Counted from the stretch's first letter, positions 1-5,517 are shown. The stretch: 6,999 bases of DNA from an uncultured Flavobacteriales bacterium (GCA_946478675.1 CAMLEF010000248.1:1-6999), one strand, 5' to 3'. The notes: generated by a model from the sequence alone, not told the origin. Program-made: numbers and translations.

Positions 1-1
1 G

Positions 2-31
2 CCTCTCTTCCTGGATGAAAAAATGAATTAA
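2..31 (+). CDS. possible C-terminal tail of an upstream gene
   Basis: The second frame is open from the window edge and ends with TAA at 29-31, five bases before the ATG at 37. It would encode the last nine residues of an unseen protein (PLFLDEKMN). If real, the operon that follows is longer than three genes. The other two plus-strand frames also stop within the first 26 bases, so the choice rests only on the close spacing to the next start. Nothing can be said about function. Confidence 0.2.
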   Translation, partial: PLFLDEKMN

Positions 32-36
32 CTCCT

Positions 37-924
37 ATGAACCGGATTCTTTACGCGATTCTTTTCCTGCTCTTCCCGTTTTCGCTCGCCGCGCAGCTGC
101 CTTCCAGCGACGTGTGGCTGTTTACGTACATCATCCAGCACGATCAATATCTTTTCACCGGCGGAATGAACGTGAGCAACCGCGCCGGCTACGACAACCA
201 GCCTTCGTTTTCGCCGAACGGAACGTACATGCTCTGGACTTCGCAGCGCGACAGCTCGGAGACGGACATCATGCGTTATGATCTGTTGAATCACACCACG
301 ACGCGTCTCACGCAAACCGCCTTCAGCGAATATTCACCGACGTACATGGAAGGCAACAAATACATTTCTGCGGTTGTCGTCGAGAAAGATTCGGTGCAGC
401 GGTTGTGGCGTTACAACAAGATGAGCGGCGAAGGAAAAGTGCTGCTGCCGAAAATTTACGGCGTCGGTTATCACTGCTGGTTCGATGCGCGCACGGTTTT
501 TCTTTTCCAGGTGACGAACCCGGCAACGCTCGTATTGGCGGATGCGCGATCGGGTGTGGCAAAAACCTGCGCGAGCAACGTCGGACGCTGCATGGGAATT
601 TATCGTTCCGTTTCGAAGAAGATGCTGCTGTATACGCAGGAAGGCGATAGCTCCTCGCTGTACATCAAAGCGATCGACGGCAAAGGAAATAAAGTAGCCG
701 ATTTCACGCCGATCAAAGCCGTGGAAGGCAGCCAGGATTTTGCAGTCGACAACAACGGCAATCTGCTCATGGCGAAAGGAGCGAAGCTGTTCCAGTGGAC
801 GATCGGCAAGAGCGACAAGTGGCTGGAGATTGCCGACTTCTCCGGCAACGGCATGCACAACATCACGCGCATCTCGATCAGCCCCGACGGCAAGCACATC
901 GCATTCGTGGATAACCTGGAGTAA
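37..924 (+). CDS. exported PD40/TolB-like beta-propeller protein
   Basis: A 295-residue protein. Residues 1-19 are a Sec signal peptide: short basic start, hydrophobic core, and an A-A/Q junction suggesting signal peptidase I cleavage after A19. There is no lipobox cysteine. The mature part has blade motifs of the PD40 (WD40-like) type, clearest at about 52-92 (DNQPSFSPNG, then DIMRYDL and an R-L-T strand) and 278-292 (RISISPDGKHIAFVDN). This places it with TolB-like propellers, which are usually periplasmic or outer-membrane-associated binding scaffolds rather than enzymes. Degenerate blades are likely at 95-125 and 195-225. There is no OmpA or peptidoglycan-binding domain, so it is a stand-alone propeller. 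The start has no Shine-Dalgarno sequence, as usual in Bacteroidota. The stop lies one base before the next gene, so the two are almost certainly cotranscribed. The ligand is unknown. I am confident of export and fold class, not of role. Confidence 0.82.
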   Translation: MNRILYAILFLLFPFSLAAQLPSSDVWLFTYIIQHDQYLFTGGMNVSNRAGYDNQPSFSPNGTYMLWTSQRDSSETDIMRYDLLNHTTTRLTQTAFSEYSPTYMEGNKYISAVVVEKDSVQRLWRYNKMSGEGKVLLPKIYGVGYHCWFDARTVFLFQVTNPATLVLADARSGVAKTCASNVGRCMGIYRSVSKKMLLYTQEGDSSSLYIKAIDGKGNKVADFTPIKAVEGSQDFAVDNNGNLLMAKGAKLFQWTIGKSDKWLEIADFSGNGMHNITRISISPDGKHIAFVDNLE

Positions 925-925
925 C

Positions 926-1267
926 ATGTACGAGAAGAGTCGCCAGCCGCTGGCATCACCGAAAAAATTTGCGCGCCGACTGTTGCGCGGCGTACTGTTC
1001 GGAATGCTGCTGATCGCGGCGAGCCTCTTCATCGGGATGATCGGTTATCATTGGGTCTGCGGCTTAGGCTGGGTCGATTCGCTGCTGAATGCTTCGATGA
1101 TCCTCACCGGCATGGGACCTGTTTCGCCGATGGTTTCCAACGCAGCAAAAATTTTCGCATCGGTGTACGCCATCTTCAGCGGGGTCGTTTTCCTGACCAC
1201 CGTCGGTATCATGCTTGCGCCGGTCATTCACCGCATCTTGCACAAATTTCATTTACAGGATAATTAG
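926..1267 (+). CDS. two-TM potassium-channel-like pore protein, altered filter
   Basis: A 113-residue inner-membrane protein. The N-terminus is strongly basic (K4, R6, K13, K14, R18, R19, R21), so it should be cytoplasmic. TM1 is about 22-42. Residues 49-60 look like a re-entrant pore helix, followed by T61-G62-M63-G64-P65, and TM2 is about 76-99 with a basic, His-rich tail (HRILHKFH) inside. The TM1 / pore loop / TM2 order and the TM2 composition resemble the Ion_trans_2 module of potassium channels. The usual T-V-G-Y-G-D filter is changed: both glycines remain, Tyr is replaced by Met and Asp by Pro. Potassium selectivity is therefore doubtful; it may conduct another ion or be non-conducting. 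There is no cytoplasmic RCK or cyclic-nucleotide domain. The frame is also open upstream, but the ATG at 926 follows the previous stop by one base and gives the expected topology. The next gene starts two bases after the stop. The fold assignment is inferred from the pattern. Confidence 0.8.
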   Translation: MYEKSRQPLASPKKFARRLLRGVLFGMLLIAASLFIGMIGYHWVCGLGWVDSLLNASMILTGMGPVSPMVSNAAKIFASVYAIFSGVVFLTTVGIMLAPVIHRILHKFHLQDN

Positions 1268-1269
1268 CC

Positions 1270-1713
1270 ATGCAGGAAACCTTCGGCAGTTACACGATCA
1301 ACGACGAGCGGGAAAAAACCGATCGCATCTTCGCGCACCGCGAGTTGTCGCAGAGCTATTGGTCGAAGGATATTCCGTTTGAGATCGTTTCCAAATCGAT
1401 TGATCATTCGATGTGCTTCAACGTTTTCAAAGAGGGAAAACAAGTGGCTTTTGCGCGCGTCATCACCGACCAGGCGACGTACGCGTATCTCTGCGACGTG
1501 ATCGTGACGGAATCCGAACGCGGCAAAGGCATCGGCAAAGCGCTGATGGCCTTTATTCTGAAGCACCCGGAATTGCAGGGCCTGCGCCGCTTCACGCTCG
1601 GCACGAAAGACGCACACGGCCTCTACGCGCAGTTCGGCTTCACCGCGCCCCGCGCCCCCGATCGCTGGATGGAGATCAGCCGCCCCGGCTTGTATGAAAA
1701 GAGAGATGTTTGA
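1270..1713 (+). CDS. GNAT-family N-acetyltransferase
   Basis: A 147-residue cytoplasmic protein with the GNAT core. The acetyl-CoA pyrophosphate-binding motif A is R84-G-K-G-I-G-K-A-L, preceded by the beta-4 strand AYLCDVIVT (72-80). Motif B is A115-H-G-L-Y-A-Q-F-G-F (115-124). The region around 29-66 (SYW, then CFNVF and FARVITD) matches what I recall of a subgroup common in Bacteroidota and annotated only as GNAT. The expected reaction is acetyl transfer from acetyl-CoA to an amine or a protein amino group; the substrate cannot be read from sequence. It is the last gene of the three-gene run, two bases after the channel-like gene. The operon shares one direction and has no internal promoter that I can see. 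Length is normal for a single-domain GNAT. Confidence in the family is high. Confidence 0.92.
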   Translation: MQETFGSYTINDEREKTDRIFAHRELSQSYWSKDIPFEIVSKSIDHSMCFNVFKEGKQVAFARVITDQATYAYLCDVIVTESERGKGIGKALMAFILKHPELQGLRRFTLGTKDAHGLYAQFGFTAPRAPDRWMEISRPGLYEKRDV

Positions 1714-1770
1714 TGTTTGATTGATGATGTTTGATTGTTAGTTAGTGGTTAGTTGTTAGTTGTTAGTGGT
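1706..1770 (+). repeat. low-complexity direct repeats at the end of the operon
   Basis: Two related simple motifs run together here. ATGTTTGA occurs at 1706-1713, 1713-1720 and 1727-1734, the first copy overlapping the last codons and stop of the GNAT gene. From about 1737 to 1770 the sequence is made of GTTAGT and TAGTTGT units. It is not a CRISPR array: units are 6-8 bases and there are no unique spacers. It looks like slippage-generated intergenic sequence. Confidence 0.75.
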
Positions 1771-1813
1771 TGATAGGTTAACTATCAACTATCAAAAATC
1801 AACCATCAAACAT
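1727..1813. repeat. long inverted repeat / nested hairpin
   Basis: Outer arms ATGTTTGAT (1727-1735) and ATCAAACAT (1805-1813) are perfect complements over 9 bases. Nested inside is a perfect 8-base stem, GTTGATAG (1769-1776) with CTATCAAC (1782-1789), and a 5-base loop. The arms are AT-rich and no T-run follows, so it is a poor intrinsic terminator. It could still end or protect the operon mRNA, or be a remnant of a small palindromic element. Confidence 0.6.
1769..1789 (+). terminator. possible weak transcript-end hairpin after the operon
   Basis: An 8-base perfect stem with a 5-base GTTAA loop, 56 bases after the GNAT stop. It is the only stem-loop of this quality downstream of the three-gene operon. 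The stem is AT-rich and lacks a poly-T tail, so termination here is a guess. Confidence 0.25.
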
Positions 1814-1868
1814 TTCATCTTACTGCGGAAGCTTCTTATTAAACACGATTACTCATCACAATTCATAA

Positions 1869-1897
1869 CCCCTCGCACCCCGCACCCTTCGCACCCC
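1869..1897 (-). other. G-quadruplex-type G-run tract on the minus strand
   Basis: The plus strand has C-runs at 1869-1872, 1878-1881, 1885-1887 and 1894-1897, with spacers of 5, 3 and 6 bases. The motif CGCACCC occurs three times (1874, 1881, 1890). Read on the minus strand this fits the canonical pattern of four runs of at least three G with loops of 1-7. It lies just upstream of the putative promoter of the M3 peptidase gene, where a -33 element would be expected. Folding and function are untested. Confidence 0.5.
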
Positions 1898-1912
1898 GTA
1901 CCACATTTTTTC

Positions 1913-1920
1913 TAACTTGC
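1913..1920 (+). promoter_or_regulatory. Bacteroidota-type -7 box for the M3 peptidase gene
   Basis: TAACTTGC follows a T-rich run and lies 14 bases before the ATG at 1935. It resembles the Bacteroidota -7 consensus TAnnTTTG with one T missing. No good -33 TTG/TTTG lies at the expected distance; that stretch is occupied by the C-rich tract. The implied leader is only about ten bases. Confidence 0.4.
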
Positions 1921-1934
1921 AGAAAAGCCCTCCT

Positions 1935-4034
1935 ATGCGCAAGACCCTACACTTGTTGCTGCTGTCCGGGTTCGTTCTGCTGTTGTTTGCAGCGAAGCCC
2001 GGCAATTCCGATCAGCAGCCCCCGCGATCTTCCCACAACCCGCTGATGCCCGAGCCGGAAGAGCTCTTCGACTTCGCACGTGTCGATGAAGCGGCCATCC
2101 GCTCTGCGGCGACGTACACGGAGAACAAAGTCACGATGATGCTTTCGTCCATCGGTGGCGTGGAGGACGGGAAGCGCACGTTCGCCAATACGATGGAGCC
2201 GCTCGATGAAGTGTACAACACGCTGCAGAAAGCGACTTCCGTTTACGAATTGCTCTCGGCGACGCTGACGGATAAAACGACGCGCGTGCTCTCCGGCGAG
2301 ATGCTCGAGAAGTTTACGACGCAAACCGATGCGCTGCTGCTGAACGAAGCGCTTTTTCATGCCGTGAAAAATTATTCGGAATCCGAAGAAGCGAAATCGC
2401 TGACCGGCGAACGTGCTTATTTCGTGAAACGCATGTTGCGCCAATTCAGCCTGAACGGAATGAATCTTCCCGCAGCGCAGCGTGATTCGCTGAAGATGAC
2501 GAACACGCGCATCAACGAGCTGAGCGTGGAATTTCAGAAGAATATTGCCGGCGATAAAACGCATGTTTCCTTTTCGAAAAATGAAGAGGTCGCAGGCTTG
2601 TCCGAAGATTTCCTGCAGTCGTTTCGTGAGGCTTCCGAAGAAGGCGGCTATTCGTTCGATCTTTCCACGCCGACGTACACGACGTTCATGAGCCAGTGTA
2701 CGAATACGGAGTCGCGCAAGAAAATGTATCTCGCGAAAATGAACATCGGAGGCAAAACGAATGAAGAGCTGCTGGTGAAAATCCTGAAGCTGCGAACTTT
2801 TAAGGCCAACCTGCTCGGCTTCAAAACTTATTCGGAATATGCCACCGCCGACATCATGGCGCAGAACACGAAGAACGTCTGGGATTTTGAAAAAGGTCTC
2901 GCGAAAGATCTTCGCCCGAAAGCAGTGGAAGACATGAAAGCGCTGCTGGCCATCAAATCGACGATGACGAAAACCAAAGCAAGTGTCATCTATCCGTACG
3001 AAACCGCTTTTTACACGAACGAGCTGCTGAAAACGAAATACAAGGTCGATGCGGAGAAGGTGAAAGAATATTTCGAGATGAGCAACGTGATCAACGGCAT
3101 CTTCACTGTTTACCAGAAGCTGTACAACCTCCGTTTCGAAGAAGATAAAACTCCGTCGACCTGGTTCAAAGACGTAAAAGCGTATTCCGTTTATGACAAC
3201 GCGACGAACGAGCGCATCGGCTATTTCTACCTCGACCTGTATCCGCGTCCCGACAAATACAATCACTTCGGTTGTTTCTCGCTGACGGGTTCGAAGAAAT
3301 ATGCCAACGGTAAAAAGCAATTGCGCAGCGCAGCACTCGTCTGCAACTTCCCGCCGCCGTCTGCCGACAAGCCTTCGCTGCTGCCGCACAATACGGTTGT
3401 CACCTTCTTCCACGAGTTCGGGCATCTCATTCACGTCATGCTGAGTGAAACGGAGCTCGCTGCATTTGCCGGCACCAACGTCGCTACGGATTTCGTGGAA
3501 GCGCCTTCGCAGATCATGGAGAACTGGGCGTGGCAGAAAAGCGTGCTCTCGCTCTTCGCGAAACATTACAAAACCGGCGAGATGATCCCCGATTCGCTGC
3601 TCAACAGCATGATCGCCGCGCGCAACGTCAACTCCGGCATCAACACGCTGCAGCAGGTGTATTACGGCACGCTCGATTTCACACTCAATGACAACGCACC
3701 GCCCGCGTCTTCCGATGCCATCGTTGCAAAAACCAAAGAGCTGCAAAACAGCATCACGCTTTCGCCGTGGGTGGAAGGCACGCACTTCGCCGGCTCCTTC
3801 GGCCACCTCACCGGCTACGGCTCCAAATACTACGGCTACCTCTGGTCGCTCGTGTACGCCTGCGACATGTTCTCGGAATTCGAGCCCAGTCCTCTTTCCC
3901 CTGAAACAGGTAAACGCTACCGCGACAACGTCCTCGCCAAAGGCGGCAGCAACGACGCACTCGTCCTGGTGGAGACGTTCCTCGGGAGAAAGTCCAGCAA
4001 CAAAGCGTTCCTGAAGCAGATCGGGTTGAAGTAG
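1935..4034 (+). CDS. exported M3-family zinc oligopeptidase
   Basis: A 699-residue zinc metallopeptidase of family M3 (thimet oligopeptidase / oligopeptidase A / Dcp type), the usual length for M3A. The zinc site is H493-E-F-G-H497, with E494 as the catalytic base. The third ligand is E522 in FVEAPSQ, 29 residues after H493 as in thimet oligopeptidase. Substrate-binding residues of the family are recognisable near the C-terminus: H624 in SFGHL, then Y628, Y632 and Y635 in the Y-Y-G-Y-L-W segment. The enzyme should cleave short peptides inside a deep channel. Residues 1-20 form a hydrophobic signal segment (LHLLLLSGFVLLLFAA) without a lipobox cysteine, so it is probably periplasmic, unlike the cytoplasmic E. 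coli relatives. The ATG at 1935 was chosen over the in-frame TTG at 1917 because that TTG overlaps the -7-like box and the ATG gives a clean signal peptide. CCTCCT precedes the start, the reverse of a Shine-Dalgarno sequence. It appears monocistronic. Confidence 0.93.
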   Translation: MRKTLHLLLLSGFVLLLFAAKPGNSDQQPPRSSHNPLMPEPEELFDFARVDEAAIRSAATYTENKVTMMLSSIGGVEDGKRTFANTMEPLDEVYNTLQKATSVYELLSATLTDKTTRVLSGEMLEKFTTQTDALLLNEALFHAVKNYSESEEAKSLTGERAYFVKRMLRQFSLNGMNLPAAQRDSLKMTNTRINELSVEFQKNIAGDKTHVSFSKNEEVAGLSEDFLQSFREASEEGGYSFDLSTPTYTTFMSQCTNTESRKKMYLAKMNIGGKTNEELLVKILKLRTFKANLLGFKTYSEYATADIMAQNTKNVWDFEKGLAKDLRPKAVEDMKALLAIKSTMTKTKASVIYPYETAFYTNELLKTKYKVDAEKVKEYFEMSNVINGIFTVYQKLYNLRFEEDKTPSTWFKDVKAYSVYDNATNERIGYFYLDLYPRPDKYNHFGCFSLTGSKKYANGKKQLRSAALVCNFPPPSADKPSLLPHNTVVTFFHEFGHLIHVMLSETELAAFAGTNVATDFVEAPSQIMENWAWQKSVLSLFAKHYKTGEMIPDSLLNSMIAARNVNSGINTLQQVYYGTLDFTLNDNAPPASSDAIVAKTKELQNSITLSPWVEGTHFAGSFGHLTGYGSKYYGYLWSLVYACDMFSEFEPSPLSPETGKRYRDNVLAKGGSNDALVLVETFLGRKSSNKAFLKQIGLK

Positions 4035-4036
4035 TC

Positions 4037-4072
4037 GGTTGGTTGGTTGGTTGGTTGGTTGGTTGGTTGGTT
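4037..4072 (+). repeat. (GGTT)9 tetranucleotide microsatellite
   Basis: Nine uninterrupted GGTT units begin two bases after the stop of the M3 gene and are followed by GGG. It is a pure tract and therefore prone to slipped-strand length change. It is G-rich on the coding strand and could form two-tier G structures. It lies in the 3' untranslated part of the peptidase transcript, about 110 bases before the next start, not inside a gene. Confidence 0.95.
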
Positions 4073-4093
4073 GGGCTGTGGGAGGGAAGCGCG

Positions 4094-4120
4094 CTCAAGT
4101 GCCCTTAAGTGTCTTAAGTG
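4094..4120 (+). repeat. three short repeats of CTTAAGTG type
   Basis: CTCAAGTG at 4094-4101 and CTTAAGTG at 4104-4111 and 4113-4120 form three copies with a 9-10 base period. The last two each contain the palindrome CTTAAG. They lie 62 bases before the next start, so they could be binding sites or simply degenerate tandem repeats like the others in this window. Confidence 0.6.
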
Positions 4121-4165
4121 GTTTCCATCCATTCACATCAGGCTGCTATCCTTCCTCGTTTCTGC

Positions 4166-4173
4166 TATCTTTA
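4166..4173 (+). promoter_or_regulatory. Bacteroidota-type -7 box for the small exported protein
   Basis: TATCTTTA matches TAnnTTTG at all but the last base, and its surroundings (TATCTTTACACC) look like promoters often seen directly before Bacteroidota genes. It ends eight bases before the ATG at 4182, so the mRNA would be leaderless or nearly so. I found no convincing -33 element. Confidence 0.5.
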
Positions 4174-4181
4174 CACCACTC

Positions 4182-4676
4182 ATGCGAACCCTGCTGCTTT
4201 TATTTTTCTTAGGCCTTTCCGCGCTCACTCTCCGCGCACAGCAGCTGGACTTCATCGGCCTCAAAGGCGTTTATTTCGGCATGAAATCGTCCGACATGGC
4301 CGACAAAACCGTGATCCTCGATTCCACTTCTTCTTACAAAGACACGGCGACGTACCTGCGCAATACGCGCTGCAAAATGTATTTCCGAAAGAATGAGAAT
4401 CTCTCACTCTCAGGATTCATCGCCTCACGCGTGGAATATGAATTCTGCGACAACGAGCTCGGTTACGTTTTCGTTTATGTGAAAGGAAATACGGAGATCG
4501 ACAAAGCCATCGCCGAGCTGCAGAAAACGTTTAAGAAACTGGGCTGCAAAGGCCGGCCGCTTTCACAATGCACGCTGATGGATGCGTCGGCGAAAGGCAT
4601 GCGCGTGATTGTGAACATCGACCGGAAAAAGCAGGAGATGAACTTCGTGCTCATTCCGAAAAAGGCAGCGCGGTAA
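4182..4676 (+). CDS. small exported protein of unknown function
   Basis: A 164-residue protein that I do not recognise. Residues 1-19 are a clear signal peptide (MRTLLLLFFLGLSALTLRA, cleavage before Q20-Q21). The mature part is a mixed alpha/beta domain: beta-like at 30-50 and 80-101 (VEYEFCD, then GYVFVYVK), an amphipathic helix at 104-120 (EIDKAIAELQKTFKKL), and a final strand pair near 140-158 (RVIVNID, MNFVLI). Cysteines at 64, 89, 122 and 130 could make two disulfides in the periplasm. There is no lipobox or anchor. The frame is open back into the GGTT tract, but the ATG at 4182 is preferred because it begins the signal peptide and follows a -7-like box. It converges on the O-methyltransferase with a three-base gap. 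The gene model is secure; no function is offered. Confidence 0.8.
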   Translation: MRTLLLLFFLGLSALTLRAQQLDFIGLKGVYFGMKSSDMADKTVILDSTSSYKDTATYLRNTRCKMYFRKNENLSLSGFIASRVEYEFCDNELGYVFVYVKGNTEIDKAIAELQKTFKKLGCKGRPLSQCTLMDASAKGMRVIVNIDRKKQEMNFVLIPKKAAR

Positions 4677-4679
4677 GGA

Positions 4680-5321
4680 TTATTTCTTCCGGATCACCAG
4701 CAGTCCGTCGCGGATCGGCAGCAACACTTGCTCCGCATTTTTTTCTTCCAGCGCCATTTTCGTAAACGCCAGCAACCCTTTCGTATCGCGATCGGTGTTC
4801 TTTTCCGGGTCGAGGATCTTGCCGCTCCACAACACATTATCCGCGATGATCAATCCTCCCCTGCGCAGCTTCGGGAAAAGAAGGTTCCAGTACGCCGGGT
4901 AATTCTCTTTATCCGCATCGATGAACGCGAGATCGACCGGCGCATCGATTTGCTGCAGCAGCTTCGTCGCATCGCCCGTCCGCATTTCGATCCGTCCGCT
5001 GTTGCCCGACGCTGCAAAATGTTTTTCGGCGAATGACTTCATCTCGTCGTTGATGTCGAACGTGATGAGCTTTCCGTCCGGCACCAATCCTTCCGCCAGG
5101 CAGATCGCGGAATACCCCGTGAACGTTCCGACTTCCACGATGAGCTTCGGTTGCACGAGCTTGCTCAGCAGGCTCAGTACACGTCCCTGCAAATGGCCCG
5201 ACAGCATGCGCGGCATGTAGGTTTTCAGGTGCGTTTCTCGCGCGAGATTTTGCAGCGCTTCCGTTTCCGGTGAGCTGTTGGCTGTTGTGTACGCTTCGAT
5301 TTTCGGATCGATGAAGTCCAA
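4680..5321 (-). CDS. class I SAM-dependent O-methyltransferase (CCoAOMT/COMT-like)
   Basis: A 213-residue cytoplasmic enzyme of the Methyltransf_3 family, which transfers a methyl group from S-adenosylmethionine to catechol-type hydroxyls using a divalent metal. Visible parts: helix HLKTYMPRML (31-40) that covers the active site; SAM motif I with E63-V-G-T-F-T-G-Y (63-70); D89 after the second strand (ITFD) for the SAM ribose; metal ligands D135 (in IDADK), D161 and N162 (in ADNVLW), the D135-D161 spacing of 26 matching caffeoyl-CoA methyltransferases; and probable catalytic K138. The natural substrate in bacteria of this kind is unknown. Translation probably starts at TTG (5321-5319). An in-frame TGA lies eight codons upstream, and the first ATG would be M36, which would remove the conserved N-terminal helices. 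A -7-like box lies 19 bases upstream. It is transcribed away from the TPR/PD40 gene. Confidence 0.92.
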   Translation of the reverse strand: MDFIDPKIEAYTTANSSPETEALQNLARETHLKTYMPRMLSGHLQGRVLSLLSKLVQPKLIVEVGTFTGYSAICLAEGLVPDGKLITFDINDEMKSFAEKHFAASGNSGRIEMRTGDATKLLQQIDAPVDLAFIDADKENYPAYWNLLFPKLRRGGLIIADNVLWSGKILDPEKNTDRDTKGLLAFTKMALEEKNAEQVLLPIRDGLLVIRKK

Positions 5322-5340
5322 GTGAACGATGTTGAGAGCT

Positions 5341-5348
5341 CAAAGATT
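5341..5348 (-). promoter_or_regulatory. -7-like box for the O-methyltransferase gene
   Basis: On the minus strand this reads AATCTTTG after a run of T, one mismatch from TAnnTTTG. It is 19 bases before the proposed TTG start, which supports that start over the internal ATG. I see no clear -33 element. Confidence 0.4.
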
Positions 5349-5379
5349 CAAAAAACGAACGGGAAAATCCTATTGCATC

Positions 5380-5393
5380 TATGGTGCGCAAAG
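5380..5393 (+). repeat. 14-base direct repeat, copy A
   Basis: TATGGTGCGCAAAG is identical to 5518-5531, where it covers the start codon of the TPR/PD40 gene. Copy A has the same ATG-GTG-CGC-AAA codons but runs into TGA after 17 codons and shows no signal peptide. It may be a remnant of a duplicated gene start, or a shared binding site. Confidence 0.7.
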
Positions 5394-5396
5394 CGA

Positions 5397-5408
5397 AATT
5401 CGCGAATT
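5397..5408. promoter_or_regulatory. 12-base perfect palindrome, operator-like
   Basis: AATTCGCGAATT is a perfect palindrome in the middle of the gap between the divergent O-methyltransferase and TPR/PD40 genes. Symmetry and position suit a dimeric regulator acting on either gene, but no regulator gene is present here. Confidence 0.35.
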
Positions 5409-5432
5409 GGGGAAAATGCGGATTTCTCCAAT
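5406..5432. other. 10-base stem-loop in the divergent intergenic region
   Basis: ATTGGGGAAA (5406-5415) pairs with TTTCTCCAAT (5423-5432), nine Watson-Crick pairs plus one G-T, around a seven-base loop. It has no T-run on either side, so it is not a standard terminator. It overlaps the end of the 12-base palindrome by three bases. Confidence 0.5.
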
Positions 5433-5450
5433 GAAAAATGCTGTTGTTAA

Positions 5451-5490
5451 CGAAAGCCTGTTTAAAAGTCCGAAAGTTCCTGTTAAAGTC
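5451..5490 (+). repeat. tandem pair of 20-base units before the TPR/PD40 gene
   Basis: Two adjacent 20-base units (5451-5470 and 5471-5490) share CGAAAG at the start, CCTGTT in the middle and AAAGTC at the end. They differ by TT inserted after CGAAAG in the second and TA inserted in the first. The second runs into AAAGTCACTTT (5485-5495), an 11-base inverted repeat. They end 28 bases before the ATG at 5519, a natural place for activator or repressor sites. Confidence 0.6.
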
Positions 5491-5517
5491 ACTTTTGGGA
5501 TTTAGTCACCTTAGCGA

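Noticed and set aside
740..925. Upstream extension of the channel-like gene into the propeller gene
   Set aside because: It would overlap the propeller gene by 185 bases and add a low-complexity Ser/Thr-rich sequence. The ATG at 926 fits operon spacing and membrane topology.
1706..1813. CRISPR array
   Set aside because: The units are 6-9 bases, there are no 20-50 base unique spacers, and no cas genes are near.
1947..3806. A 619-codon open frame on the minus strand opposite the M3 peptidase
   Set aside because: It is Arg/His/Phe-rich with no recognisable motif, and it lies antisense to a gene with a complete catalytic site. It is a by-product of the codon use of the true gene.
4037..4072. 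Telomere-like or origin-related repeat
   Set aside because: Bacteroidota have circular chromosomes, the tract is not at a sequence end, and no DnaA boxes or replication genes are nearby.
4047..4181. N-terminal extension of the 4182 gene starting at a TTG inside the GGTT tract, as a phase-variable start
   Set aside because: The extension encodes repeat-derived residues, would bury the signal peptide, and spans a -7-like promoter box. The ATG at 4182 explains the gene better.
5381..5434. Small gene starting at copy A of the 14-base repeat (17 codons)
   Set aside because: It shows no homology, signal peptide or conserved feature. It may be only a relic of duplication and is kept as a repeat, not a gene.
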